Positions 11,460-21,597 of a DNA stretch of 64,000 nucleotides are shown here, piece after piece. The DNA comes from Tridacna crocea (lineage: Eukaryota > Mollusca > Bivalvia > Cardiida > Cardiidae). Numbering within the stretch: position 1 is the stretch's first letter; every line of letters begins with the position of its first letter. Both the position numbers and the translations under genes were made by a program. Location of the stretch: contig OX031060.1 of the NCBI GenBank assembly GCA_943736015.1, positions 13,095,501 to 13,159,500 on the forward strand, written 5' to 3'. The notes below the pieces were generated by a model. The model was not told the DNA's origin. It made no database searches and saw nothing but the letters and a program-made list of their open reading frames with translations.

Positions 11460-11574
11460 AGGATACTGAGATTTTTTCCTGTTAAAAAATACCTTTCAAC
11501 TTGAAGTGCAAGGCTTTGGGTTTTTACCATGGATTTGAAGATTTCGTGTCGTGTACAGTTATTTGCAAGTTACG

Positions 11575-11778
11575 GTAACTCTTTACGAAACAGTCCGGGG
11601 TTTTCACGACTTTTGTAAAGAAAAATGTGGGAAAAGGAGAAAATGCTGGTTACCAGCATTTTCTCCTTTTTCTACCACCACAGAACAAATTTCAATGTTT
11701 GAGTCACATTTATTTTGTCGTCTACAAATGCTGTCAGTTTGGACAAGTCCAAAATTTTGTTGTTCGGTAAAGAGTTAA
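11575..11778 (-). mobile_element. TH-I hairpin element
   Basis: GTAACTCTTTACG at left, GGTAAAGAGTTAA at right. The sequence between right arm and K end is shortened. Confidence 0.82.
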
Positions 11779-11934
11779 GGGTTTATTGATTTCAATTAAC
11801 ATTAATATGACTTCTTTTGTAAATGATTCAGAAATGTTTCTGCTCTACCCTGCAGACTCTCAGAGAGGATTATCTAATGAATTTCAAAACTTTCAGAGTT
11901 TTGAATGGATGCAGACATTGATAAATTGAGCCTT

Positions 11935-12155
11935 GTTAATTCTTTACAGTGGAAACAATCCCGAGTTTTAATTACTTAAGGGCAAAGTTTTTTTTTTTAA
12001 GAATATGGGGTAAGGCTACCATCTTTTTTTCTCTCCCTACTGTGTTTCCTACCCTTTCAAATTGAAATCTCACCATGTGAACCCCAGTTGTTTTATGCTC
12101 TGCAAATTGCCCTGAGTTTTGACAAGGCCACAATTCATATAATTATGAGGTAAAC
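11935..12155 (-). mobile_element. TH-I element, degenerate
   Basis: TTAATTCTTTACAG and CAATCCCGAGTTTTAA at left; decayed arms; TGAGGTAAACC at right. Confidence 0.55.
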
Positions 12156-12156
12156 C

Positions 12157-12352
12157 AGAGTTCCAGATTAGAGGGGGTGTATTCTAAATCCATTATTTCT
12201 TCTCCAAACCCTATGTTGTGGGCACTCATTAGAATCGTCTCTTTGAGACGATTCTGATGAGTACCCACAACATAGGGTCTAGTCGAGGATTATGGATTAT
12301 CAATATTTTCATTTTTGACATTGAAATCTCTCCCTTTATCTGGGGCTCTTGG
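12157..12352. mobile_element. Palindromic MITE (CCTATGTTGTGGG type), copy 1
   Basis: Central inverted repeat CCCTATGTTGTGGGCACTCA ... ACCCACAACATAGGG with arms of ~33 bp. Imperfect outer inverted ends (CCAGATTAGAGGGGGTG / TCTCCCTTTATCTGG). A second copy is at 15388. Confidence 0.75.
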
Positions 12353-12423
12353 GTAAAGAGTCTAAGATATAATTTTTTTACAAATTCGCAATAAGTATTA
12401 TTTCTATAATGTTTAACACCATT

Positions 12424-12817
12424 TTTTATACCCCCACAACAAAGTGAAGTGGAGAATACTGGAATCGCAATGGCTCTCTGTTAGTCTCATACTGGAATCG
12501 CAATGGCTCTCTGTCAGTCTCATCCGTCCATCTGTCCATCCATCCGTCCATAGACACAAATTTGTTGTAGCAATACTGCAAGACTTTTTCAGGTACTGAA
12601 CTCAAATTTACACATAGTGTACCTATAATTATGAAGTTGTGCATGTGCAATTTTCATGACCCTTCTTCGATTTGTTGCGGAATTATCCCTCCAGTTGAAT
12701 TTTTTTCAACTTTTACATGTACTTTTGTACTAAACCATTCTGTATTCTGTGACAATTAAATGCCAGTTTTCTTGACAAGGAGCTGCAGGGGGTATATTCA
12801 CATTTAGTGATAGCTCT
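12424..12817 (+). mobile_element. HINE-like element, TATACCCCC type, near complete
   Basis: Subterminal inverted repeats TATACCCCC (12429) and GGGGGTATA (12788). A CCGTCCAT/CTGTCCAT microsatellite and a duplicated CTGGAATCGCAATGGCTCTC. A 3' hairpin of the CACATTTAGTG type is followed by AGCTCTAG. This layout matches non-autonomous Helentron-like elements; no RepHel protein is present. Confidence 0.65.
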
Positions 12818-12860
12818 AGTGAACAATTTAGTCCAGATTTATAGCAGCAGTTATTTCATT

Positions 12861-13369
12861 TTAACCCTTGACCACACAAGAAAATTTTAGACCCATCGAA
12901 ATTGAAAGCAGTTACAAATGACAAAATAAATGACTGAAAAATTGAAATTTTGTTTTGGAAGGGTAGAAAACATTGTGGGAAAAGGAGAAAATGCTAGTTA
13001 CTTGCATTTTCTCATTTTCTCACAATGTTTTTAAAAGGCTTCTTTCTCAGGGTCGTTAAAAATCGGGCGCCTGAGTGGCTCAGTGGTGAGCATGTCAGAC
13101 TCATGACCTGGTGGTTGTGAGTTTGATACCTGGTTGAGGCAAACTTTCTTTCCGGCGTATTTTTGCCTCTCACCTCTGCTGAAGCATGTTAGAAATGTAG
13201 TCGGTGGCTTTGGAAAGACTGTTGTGTCATTACTGGTGTTAGAAAGCCAGGAAACATGTGTGTGTCACCGACCACCATGATGTGACCTTAGCTGTTAAAG
13301 TGGCGTAAACCCCAATACAACCAATACAACCAACCAATTTAAAATCGGGATTGTGTGGTAAAGAGTTAA
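12861..13369 (+). mobile_element. TH-I element split by a SINE
   Basis: TTAACCCTTGACC at 12861 runs to TTAAAAATCGGG (13067). It resumes at 13338 with TTTAAAATCGGG and ends GGTAAAGAGTTAA at 13369. The SINE therefore inserted in the N-end half. Confidence 0.88.
13068..13337 (+). mobile_element. tRNA-derived SINE, full length
   Basis: tRNA-like head with A box (TGGCTCAGTGGTGAGC) and B box (GGTTGTGAGTTTGATACC). The body contains GTCGGTGGCTTTGGAAAG and GACCACCATGATGTGACC. The tail is CCAATACAACCAATACAACC. It is flanked by a 12-bp duplication (TTAAAAATCGGG / TTTAAAATCGGG). The second-best copy is at 50092. It may belong to a known molluscan tRNA-SINE family; no library comparison was possible. Confidence 0.88.
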
Positions 13370-13384
13370 TTAGTGGTAGCCTCC

Positions 13385-13612
13385 GCATTACCACACAATC
13401 CCTACTTTTGACGGCCCTGCGAAAGAAGCCTGTAGAAAACATTGTGGGAAAACAAGAAAATGCTGGTAACCAGCATTTTCTCCTTTTCCCACAATGTTTT
13501 CTACCCTTCACAAAACAAATTTCAAATTTTCACTCACTTTAATTTTGTCATCTGCAATTGCTTTCAATTTGGACAATCTGAAAATTTTGTCATTTGGTAA
13601 TGATCGAGTTAA
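13385..13612 (-). mobile_element. TH-I hairpin element
   Basis: CGCATTACCACACAATCCC at left, intact palindrome near 13468, GGTAATGATCGAGTTAA at right. Confidence 0.87.
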
Positions 13613-13841
13613 ACTTTCCTAGAGTTTCCTTTTCCAGCACTTCGCACATAATTCTTTCCAAGCCACCGATTGCTTTCCCACAAAACTCTCATTAAAAAAA
13701 AATGATTAAGTGTAAAAAGGGAATGACAAAACCACTATGGTCAATAGAAGAAAATAAATTAGCCTAGCTGAGGATTCAAGCCAGCAACTCCCTTGTCTTA
13801 GGTCCTGCAAATTTCAGAATGCACTACTAGGCTTGGAAACC

Positions 13842-14283
13842 CAGTTGGGTCGACACTCAGTGGTTAGCATATCTGACTCATGACCAGATGGTTGCATGTT
13901 GGATACCTTAACTCTTTACGAAACAACAAAATATTGGACTAGTCCAAATGGAAAGCATTTGCAGATGACAAATGTAAATCAAAAATTGATTTTTGATTTG
14001 GGAGGATAAGAAACATTGTGGGAAACCGAGAAAATGCTGAGTACCAGCATTTTTTCCTTTTTCCACAGTGTTTTCAAAACCTTTCCTTCTCAGTATCGTT
14101 AAAAGTCTGGATTGTTTGGTAAAGAGTTAAGATGCGGCAAACTTTCTGTGAGCCTCTCAACTCGGTGATGAGTGTGACAAAAGTAGTCAGTGGCTTTAAA
14201 AGAAAGTTGTATCAGTACAGGTATGAGAAATCCAGGAAAAACACACATAGGTGCACTGACCACCTTGAAATGACAAAAGGCCG
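13842..14283 (+). mobile_element. tRNA-SINE copy split by a TH-I element
   Basis: The head (13842-13917: ACTCAGTGGTTAGC, GGTTGCATGTTGGATACC) and body (14131-14283: GCGGCAAACTTTC, CAGTGGCTTTAAAAG, GGTGCACTGACCACC) are separated exactly by the TH-I element at 13918-14130. Confidence 0.85.
13918..14130 (+). mobile_element. TH-I element inserted in a SINE at TTAA
   Basis: Both TTAA copies flank the element (13918-13921 and 14127-14130). Removing one copy plus the element restores SINE order (GGATACC-TTAA-GATGCGGC), aligning with GATACCTGGTTGAGGC in the intact SINE at 13068. This is direct support for TTAA target duplication. Confidence 0.92.
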
Positions 14284-14580
14284 TTAACTCTTTACCACAC
14301 AACAGAATCTTAGACTGTGCCAAATTGAAAGCACGGCAGGACTGGTGATAATACAAATGTGACTCATAAACTGAAATTTGTTTTAGGAAAGGTGGAAAAC
14401 TTTGTGCAAAAAGGAGAAAATGCTGGTGACAAGCAATTTCTCCTTTTCTCACAATGTTTTCAAAAGACTAGGAAAAAGAGAAAATGCGGGTGACCAGCAT
14501 TTTCTCCTTTTCTCACAATATTTTCAAAAGCTTTCTTCCAAAGGGTTGTTAAAAATCGGGATTGTGTGGTAAAGAATTAA
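14284..14580 (+). mobile_element. TH-I element with duplicated palindrome
   Basis: TTAACTCTTTACC to GGTAAAGAATTAA. Two consecutive hairpin cores (near 14430 and 14500) each have the TTTTCAAAAG flank, making the copy about 70 bp longer than usual. Confidence 0.85.
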
Positions 14581-15128
14581 AACCCAAAACATACAAACGT
14601 TAATACATGTAACTAGGCTTGGATCACAAATTTGCACTCGATCACTTTGAAACCATCTCTGTGAAATGTAGACTTCTACGGCATACTTGAGGTTTGATAA
14701 ATGAATGAATGTGAAAAAAAAAGAATGAGTAAGAAGAAATAGCTTATCAAAAGCAAAATAACCTTTGCTAACATGTTTTGAATGTGGTAAACTGCTGTCT
14801 GTATCACATGGATTAAAACTTTTCCGTTTGGAGGGAATGTGATTATGAAGATTTCACTGTAGAGAGCAAGGGAGTGGGGGCTATTCCTGAACTCCATTGC
14901 ATGGAAATAATTATGCAGAATTTAGTACAGGCTTGAACCACATATTCAGATTTGAAAGTTGCCAGGATTATTGATTTACTGAGAAAATCTTCCAGGAGAG
15001 TTACTCTTAACATGCTCTTTGCCAACACCAATCGGGCTCTGTGCTTTGTGAACAGATCAAGATCAGACAGAGTATAAAGTGGTTAGTGATTAGGGAAACA
15101 TATTTGAAAGCTCAGAATCTTGCATTGG

Positions 15129-15358
15129 TTAACCCTCAACCAAATGACAAAACTTTAGACTTGTCCAAATTGAAAGCATAATTATGCAGAGGACAAAATG
15201 AACATGATTGAAAAAATTGAAACCTTATTTTAGAAGAGTAGAAAACATGGGAAAAGGAGAAAATGCTGGTTACCAGCATTTTCTCCTTTTCGCACAATGT
15301 TTTCCAAAGGTTTCCTCCTCTGGGTCTTTAAATCAGGGATTGTTTTGTACAGGATTAA
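15129..15358 (+). mobile_element. TH-I hairpin element, full length
   Basis: TTAACCCTCAACC to TGTACAGGATTAA; palindrome near 15273. Confidence 0.87.
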
Positions 15359-15387
15359 CCTTTTCTGCAACTTAGTAGTCCATTGCA

Positions 15388-15578
15388 GATGCTCCAGAAA
15401 AGAGGGAGTGATGGTATTCTAAATCCATTATTTCTCTTCCAGTCCCTATGTTGTGGGTACTCATTAGAATTGTCTCGGTATGATGATTCTAATGAGTACC
15501 AACAACATAGGGTTTGGAAGAGAATAATTGATATTTTCAATTTTGAAATTAAAATCACTCCCTCCATCTGGGGCTCTG
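15388..15578. mobile_element. Palindromic MITE (CCTATGTTGTGGG type), copy 2
   Basis: Central inverted repeat CCCTATGTTGTGGGTACTCA ... GAGTACCAACAACATAGGG, with outer ends AGAGGGAGTGAT and ATCACTCCCTC. Same organisation as 12157-12352. Confidence 0.75.
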
Positions 15579-15592
15579 CCCTTGGTTTGACA

Positions 15593-15755
15593 ACCTTGAG
15601 GAGAAAGGCATTCTAATGCATTTTGGGAAAAGGAGAAAATTCTGGTAACCAACATTTTCTCCTCTTTTCACAATAACTTCTATTCTGTATTATTGACTAA
15701 AACCATAGTATGATGTTTTGATTGCATTTATTTTGTTTTCTGCACATGTGAAAGA
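15593..15755 (-). mobile_element. TH-I fragment
   Basis: Left GAGGAGAAAGGCATTC, one palindrome with changed centre (TCTGGTAACCAACA), decayed right part. Confidence 0.6.
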
Positions 15756-15950
15756 ATCCTGTGACAACCTCGAAGAGTTCACTTTGAGATTTTTCTCTTT
15801 CAGAAGCATGAAAAGAATTCAAGATAAACATGTATTTGTATTATTGTAATTGGGTTATTCTGTTTTCCAATGATTAGATTAATATCATGTCTTTTGGGAG
15901 TATTCTCAAAAAAGAGAGAACCAGACATTGACGCCAATCCTTAACTCTTT

Positions 15951-16164
15951 ACCAAACGACAAAATTTTAGACTCGTCTAAACTGAAAGCATTTGCAGACG
16001 ACAATATAAAAGTGACTGGAAATTTGAAATTTGTTTTGTGAAGGGTAGAAAACATTTAGGGAAAAGGAGAAAATGCTGGTTATCAGCATTTTCTCCTTTT
16101 CCCATAATGTTTCCTAAAGACCGCTTACTCAGGTTCGTCAAAAGTAGGGATTGTGTGGTTTATC
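15951..16164 (+). mobile_element. TH-I hairpin element, right terminus decayed
   Basis: TTAACTCTTTACC at left, palindrome near 16080; the N end stops at GTGTGGTTTATCC where another copy begins. Confidence 0.82.
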
Positions 16165-16358
16165 CTTTTCCACATAATTCAGAGTTTTTACAAATCTGAG
16201 GGAAAAGCCATTAAAATGGTATTCTGGATATTATCTTTGGCCCATAATGTTTTCTACCCAGCTACCAAAGACTAGCTACATCTTTTCAAATCTTGTTGTC
16301 TGCAAATTAACTTTTAATTTGAACAAGTATTAATAATTTTTGTCTGGTAAAAGATTAA
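16160..16358 (-). mobile_element. TH-I element, degenerate
   Basis: Starts TTATCCTTTTCC and ends GGTAAAAGATTAA; the palindrome centre is lost. Confidence 0.65.
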
Positions 16359-16779
16359 ATAATTCAATTACCCTGAAATAATTGCAGTAGGTAATTATAA
16401 ATCAAAAGAAACCATCTGACCAACTGAGAATGAGAAGTATCAGTTTATCAGCTAGTGCATGTCACTACCGTAAATATTGTGCCACAAACAATCCGTGGCT
16501 ACAAGCAATATCTCCGTTTGCCACAACTTTTTTTCCCAAGGAGCCAGCAACAAATAAAAAGTCATCTGAAGTCAGCATAATTTTATCCCTTTCTCAGAGT
16601 TTTAACATTAAATTTTTGTAGGAACAAGGTACTTGAAGGAAAACCAACATTTTAAAGATCTATTCATTGACCACTTGCAAGCTCTTTTTCTGTCGAGCAA
16701 CAGGCAGTTAGCTTTTTCAAAGATGTTGCCGCAAAGTTTGCATGTTTCTTTGTATTGATTTTCATTCTTTGCAAGAAAT
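16359..16779. other. No clear feature
   Basis: Short stretches at 16540-16620 recall a decayed TH-I N end, but nothing can be assigned with confidence. Confidence 0.35.
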
Positions 16780-17185
16780 TTTTTTTTTAGATTTTTCAAA
16801 ATTGAAAGCATTAATTTTGCAGGCAACAAGTTAAAAAGTTGGCTTAAATGGAAGAATTTGTCTTTGAGTAAGAACCATGTTGGTTGAACAGAAAAATCTG
16901 CGGTTTCATGTATTTTCTATTTTCCCCACAATGTTTTCAAAGGTCTTTTTATGTCCATGTCACTCAAATATAGAAATGTTTGCTAAAGGGTTGACTGTTT
17001 TGCACCTTACAGAATTTTAGAATGAACCAAAATGAAAAAATGTCCATTTAACAGATTATGACAGGATTTAATTGCATTCGTCTTTGATGTGGCTGAAAAC
17101 ATTGGTTAGAGAGAAAGTGCTTAAGTACAAGCATTTCTCCTTTTATCTCAATGTTTTTGAATGTATTCTCCTCCAGATTTGTTTA
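16780..17185 (+). mobile_element. Two strongly degenerate TH-I copies
   Basis: Copies at about 16780-16997 and 16994-17185 are recognised by AATTGAAAGCAT, CCACAATGTTTTCAAAGG and CTAAAGGGTTGA. Palindromes are mostly decayed. Confidence 0.5.
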
Positions 17186-17414
17186 ACCCTTTCCCAAACA
17201 ATCCCTGGTTTTTACGGGTTTGGAATAGTAGCCTTTTGAAAACATTGTGGGAAAAGGAGAAAATGCTGGTAACCAGCATTTTCTCCTTTTTCCACAATTT
17301 TTTCCACACTATTGTAGACAGAAATCATCTTATCAGCAAGAGATGAATTTTTGTCTGCAAATGCTTTCAATTTGGTCTAGTTCAAAAATTTGTTGTTTGC
17401 CGGAAAGGGTTTAA
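17183..17414 (-). mobile_element. TH-I hairpin element
   Basis: TTAACCCTTTCCC to GGAAAGGGTTTAA; palindrome near-perfect at 17245-17300. Confidence 0.88.
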
Positions 17415-17489
17415 CATGGAACCTTTGGTACAGGGTATTATGTAGAACATCTTGCCAAGAATGTTTTCATGATAATTTTTATGACTGGG

Positions 17490-17701
17490 TTAACTCTTTA
17501 TCAAACAACAAAATATTAGACTAGTCCATATTGAAAGCATTTGCAGACCGCAAAATCAACATGACTCAAAAAATGAAATTTGGTCTTGGAGGGTGGAAAA
17601 CTTTGTGGGAAAAAGAGAAAATGCTGTCTTTTTCCCACAGTGTTTTCAAAAGGCTTCTACTTCTGGGTTGTGAAAACCAGGAATTTTTGGGAAAGGATTT
17701 A
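17490..17701 (+). mobile_element. TH-I element, centre reduced
   Basis: TTAACTCTTTATC at left; the hairpin reads GAGAAAATGCTGTCTTTTTCCC, so most of the right arm is deleted; right end GGGAAAGGATTTA. Confidence 0.8.
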
Positions 17702-17922
17702 CTCCTTCCCACAGGATCCCATGTTTTAATGACCCTAAAGAAAGGCTTGTAAAAACTTATCTTGAGAAGGAGAACATTTTGTAACCAGCATTTTGTCATT
17801 TTCCAACAATGATTTTGTTTTCTCACTTTTGAAGATACTTATCCCACAGACCAGGCCAAAGTGAATCATTGACTGCAAAATCCTTTCAAACTGCTCCAGT
17901 CTGGAATCCGACTATTAGTTAA
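17697..17922 (-). mobile_element. TH-I element, degenerate
   Basis: TTTACTCCTTCCC to TATTAGTTAA, with GTAACCAGCATTTTGTC marking the centre. Its right TTAA is shared with the next copy. Confidence 0.65.
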
Positions 17923-18147
17923 CCGTTTTCCACACAATCCCAACTTTTAACAACCCTGAGAAAGAAGCCTATAGAAAACACTGTGGGAAAAGGAGAAAAT
18001 GCTGGTAACCAGCATTTTCTCCTTTTCCCACAGCGTTTTCTCCCCTTCCCAAACCAAGTTTTAATTTTTAGGTCACCCTTAATTTGTCGTCTGCAAATGC
18101 TTTCAATTTGGACCAGTCTAGGATTTCCTTGTGTGGTAAAGAGTTAA
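17919..18147 (-). mobile_element. TH-I hairpin element, full length
   Basis: TTAACCGTTTTCC to GGTAAAGAGTTAA; arms carry the CACTGTGGG / CCCACAGCG variant. Confidence 0.9.
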
Positions 18148-18425
18148 AGGGTAAATAGATTATCAGTGCAGAGAGGCTTGCCTCCTATTAGTGAAGCTTT
18201 CAAAGTATTGCAGAAGTTTTTTTTTCCATCTTCTTTCTAAATTTTGTAGGAATATTATTGATAAATGAAAGGAAATGAAGGACTAATTACTAGGAGAAAG
18301 CTTCATATATCCATGTACATAGGATAATGGATTCATTATAATTTGAAGGTGCAGCTTGACAGAAGGAAAAAGTTGTGGAGATAAGATCTGCTGTAACCCT
18401 TCACAAACAACCTGGGTTTTAACTC

Positions 18426-18661
18426 TTAACTCTTTACCATACAAACCAGACTTTTAACGAACATGAGAAAGAGACCTTCTGAAAACCTTGTGGGAAAAGG
18501 AGAAAATGCTGGTAGCCAGCATTTTCTCCTTTTTCCCACAATGTTTCCTTCCTTTTCCAAAAGAAATTTCAAATTTTCGATCACTTTTATTTAGTCAATT
18601 GCAAAATTTAATGTTTTCAATTTGGACCAGTCTAAAATTTTGTCATTTGGTAAATTGTTAA
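18426..18661 (-). mobile_element. TH-I hairpin element (chain of three, 1st)
   Basis: TTAACTCTTTACC to GGTAAATTGTTAA; shares its last TTAA with the next. Confidence 0.88.
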
Positions 18662-18886
18662 CCCTTTACCACACAAACCTGAGACTTTTAACAAACATGA
18701 ACAAGAGACCTTCTGAAAACCTTGTAGGAAAGGGAGAAAATGCAGGTAGCCAGCATTTTCTCATTTTCCCACTGTTTTCTTCCCTGTCCCAAGACAAGTT
18801 TCAAATTTTTCGGTCACTTTTATTTTGTTGTCTGCAATGCTTTCAATTTGGACAAGTCTTAAATTTGTTGTTTGGTAAAGAGTTAA
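18658..18886 (-). mobile_element. TH-I hairpin element (chain of three, 2nd)
   Basis: TTAACCCTTTACC to GGTAAAGAGTTAA. It shares the unusual ACAAACATGA...AGAGACCTTCTGA left part with its neighbour at 18426, so the two are closely related. Confidence 0.88.
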
Positions 18887-19092
18887 CCAATCAACAAAAT
18901 GTTATACCAATCCAAGCTCAAAGCATTGGCATGCAACATGATGAGTGTAACTCAACAATATTGAAATAAGTGAATAGAACAGAAGGAGACATCGTGGGAA
19001 AAGGAGAAAAGGCTGGCAATCAGCATTTTCTCTTTTTCCTACTGTGCTTTGAAAAGCTGTCGAGCTCAATGTGGTTAAAACTTGGGTATTAA
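18883..19092 (+). mobile_element. TH-I element, decayed ends (chain of three, 3rd)
   Basis: TTAACCAATCAACAAAATG at left, palindrome centre changed (GGCTGGCAATCAGC), TTAA at 19089. A further fragment follows to about 19190. Confidence 0.7.
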
Positions 19093-19195
19093 CCCCAAAG
19101 GAAAAAAGGCTTGTGAAAATATTCTGGTAAAAGCAGGAAAGATTTATGCTGGTTACCTGAGAATGTTCTTTAACTCTCACAGTGTTTTGCTATAA

Positions 19196-19330
19196 CCTTT
19201 GTGGCGTACAGGGCTTGAGAACGGGGGGGAGGGGGGGGGCGGTCGTGGGTTTGATCCCTGGCAGGCACAGCTAGTTTCTTTCCAAGGATTGATGATTATA
19301 AGTATTCATCATATATAATATTGCTATTTC
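19196..19330 (+). mobile_element. SINE head fragment
   Basis: Contains GTGGGTTTGATCCCTGGCAG (B box) and CTAGTTTCTTTCC after a G-rich run; resembles the tRNA-like head at 46037. Confidence 0.55.
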
Positions 19331-19361
19331 AAAAGTTGTTTTGGAGAATATTATCTCTTTA

Positions 19362-19432
19362 TTGGACAGTAATGATCAGTGATCATACTGCATGTTATGT
19401 GCAGTCTGATCTTGATCTACGCTGTCTGCAAA
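19362..19432. repeat. GATC palindromic repeat
   Basis: GATCATACTGCATGTTATGT followed by GCAGTCTGATCTTGATCTAC; imperfect inverted repeat. A further decayed copy at 19668-19730 (GACCAAAATCAGAC ... TCTGATTTGGACC) explains a chance open frame there. Confidence 0.7.
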
Positions 19433-19935
19433 AGTTAAGTGAATTGCAGTTACTAGACTAGGAGTAGACATGTTAAAAAACTTATCATTCTTGATGGTCT
19501 CGCAACTTCTTTGGTTCAAAGTTTGTAAGATTGCAAGAAGGGAAGGGACAGTTTGAATTAACTTTTATCATTTGTAAACAGATTCAACTTGAACATCTGC
19601 TCTTTTTTATCTGTGGTTTTCAGCATCTAATAACCTTTGTAGCAATGAACTATTCCATGAATGCTGATATTGTGGACCAAAATCAGACTTCATATAATGT
19701 GCATTCTGATTTGGACCCACTCACCCGGCTCCTGTACCAGACATTTGGAGACAGTGTTGAAATTAAACCTACAAGATCTTGTTTTATGTATAATTTACTG
19801 ATTTAGAATGTTCATTCAGTATACCAAGTGCTTCAAGGAAAGGGGTTCAAAATCTCTAGTATTGATTTCCATGGTTAAATTTGTTACCTGAGACAAGTTT
19901 TGCCACTGAGGACTTCGAAAGCATACTTGTGAAAT

Positions 19936-20143
19936 ATAGATTCTCACACAACAAAATTTTCGACGCATTCATTTTGAAGAATTAACAGACAATAGTCCAT
20001 TTACACGGATTTAGTGCACAGGTAGAAAACTTTATGGAAAAAGGAGAAATGCTGGTTGCCAGCATTTTCTCCTTTTCCCACAAAGTTTTCAAAAGCCATG
20101 ATTTTTCAGAAATGAATGAAACTCAGGATTGTGTGCTAATTCA
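19936..20143 (+). mobile_element. TH-I hairpin element, ends decayed
   Basis: CACAACAAAATTTTCGAC at left, palindrome with AATGCTGGTTGCCAGCATT centre, right end GATTGTGTGCTAAT. Confidence 0.75.
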
Positions 20144-20219
20144 AAATATGCTTTCTCTTTGCACCTGATCTTTTCTAAAGTGGTCCTCAGCAAGATATAA
20201 ATAGTCCTTTTAGTATTTT

Positions 20220-20496
20220 TAGCTCTCCTGGGGCAATAAGTGCTCAAGTGAGCTTGTGTGATTGTGCGGTGTCCACCATCAATTATGTAATTATACTCCC
20301 GCAAAACAAATGTCTGTCCTTGTGGCTGTCTGTGATCATATATTGGAAGATTTGCAAGACGCAATTTTAAGTCCCAACTCGTCCAAGTTGAGAATTATCT
20401 CCCCTTGAATGTGACAATTTTTTTCTGTCAAAGAGCTGCAGGGTATTAAGTCACATTTAGTGACAGCTCTAAGTTGTCATTGCATCATCAGTAATT
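20220..20496 (+). mobile_element. HINE-like fragment, TATACCCCC type
   Basis: TTATACTCCCGCAAAAC (20292) at the 5' side. GCAGGGTATTAAGTCAC plus the hairpin GTCACATTTAGTGAC and AGCTCTAA at the 3' side, as in 12424-12817. The first 70 bp are a separate inverted repeat (CTCCTGGGGC...GTGCTCAAGTGAGC). Confidence 0.55.
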
Positions 20497-20661
20497 ACCT
20501 TGTTTGCAGAGTGTTTCTTTGGATCATAGATCTCAGAATTGTTCGAAATTGGGTTCTTTTTGGTTAAAAGTAGCGTGTGTCACTAATCTTCGAAAAAACA
20601 TTTTTCAGTTTTATACTTATAAAACCTGGTCAGAAAATTTGCCTTGATATCCAGGACATAT

Positions 20662-20789
20662 AGGAATAGGAAACATTAAGGGAACAGGAAAAAATGCTAG
20701 TTACTAGCATTTTCTCCTTTCCCGCAATGTTTTTAAAAGGTTTCTTTTTCAGGGGTTTGAAAACCTGGGATTGTTTGGTAAAAAATTAA
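20662..20789 (+). mobile_element. TH-I right half
   Basis: GGAAACATTAAGGGAACAGG, palindrome, N end with GGTAAAAAATTAA; K end absent. Confidence 0.75.
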
Positions 20790-20824
20790 GGGTAAAAAGT
20801 TTTAACTTGTTTGAATTTAAATAC

Positions 20825-21053
20825 TTAACTTATTATCAAACAACAAAATTTCAGGCTTGTCCAAATTGAAAGCATTTGCAGATGACAAATTATAAGTGAC
20901 TGAAAATTTGAAATTTGTTCTGTGAAGGGTAGAAAACATTGTGGGAAAAGGAGAAAATGTTGGTTACCGGCATTTTCTCCTTTTTCCACAATGTTTACTG
21001 AAGGCTTCTTTCTCAGGGGCGTCAAAAGTAGGGATTGTGTTGTAATGGGTTAA
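20825..21053 (+). mobile_element. TH-I hairpin element, full length
   Basis: TTAACTTATTATC to TGTAATGGGTTAA; right part GGGGCGTCAAAAGTAGGG marks the subfamily also seen at 24719, 26103, 28585 and 44468. Confidence 0.9.
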
Positions 21054-21159
21054 AGTTCATTCTCACACTAGTACTGACACAACTTTGTTGTTAAGTCGCC
21101 AACTACTTTCTCACATGACTGTGCCCAAGATGTAACACAAAAAACTGCTGTAAAGAAAG

Positions 21160-21395
21160 TTGGCCTCATTTGAGTTTGATACTCTGTTGAGGCAAGCTTT
21201 CTTTCTAATGAATTTTTTGCCTCTCATCTTTGATGCACATGAGATGGTTATAAATCAGGGTTATTAGTCAGTGATTTGGAAAGGAAGTTGTGTCAGGACT
21301 GGTGTTTGAAAGCCTGGTAGCACTTGCATAGGTGCACTGACCACTGTGATACTACCCAAGCTGTTCAAAGAGCATTAAATTCCAGTTCAGTCATT
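21160..21395 (+). mobile_element. tRNA-SINE, 5' truncated
   Basis: GAGTTTGATACTCTGTTGAG, CAGTGATTTGGAAAGG, GCATAGGTGCACTGACCAC and AAAGAGCATTAAATTCCAG follow the order seen in the 13068 copy. Confidence 0.75.
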
Positions 21396-21597
21396 GAATC
21401 ATGTACATATAGGTTTTGAAAATATTGTGACAAATACAGATAATTCTCATAGTGAATAACAATTATGTTTGTCCTACATTGTCCCCTATACTTACTGGAA
21501 TTCCAGGAGGTGTCACATTTTATCTATAGAGAGTTTGGGATTGGTAAAGGGTTGATTGGCTAGACATGGTTTCTCCTGAATTTTATTTTATTGGCTT

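Noticed and set aside
13068-13140. tRNA gene
   Set aside because: A and B boxes are present but the cloverleaf is incomplete and the sequence continues into a SINE body with a repeat tail, recurring at 50092 and elsewhere.
19531-19806. 91-codon open frame preceded by a TTTTCAG acceptor-like site
   Set aside because: No recognisable protein and no good donor; part is a decayed GATC palindrome, which explains the DPLT-like residues.
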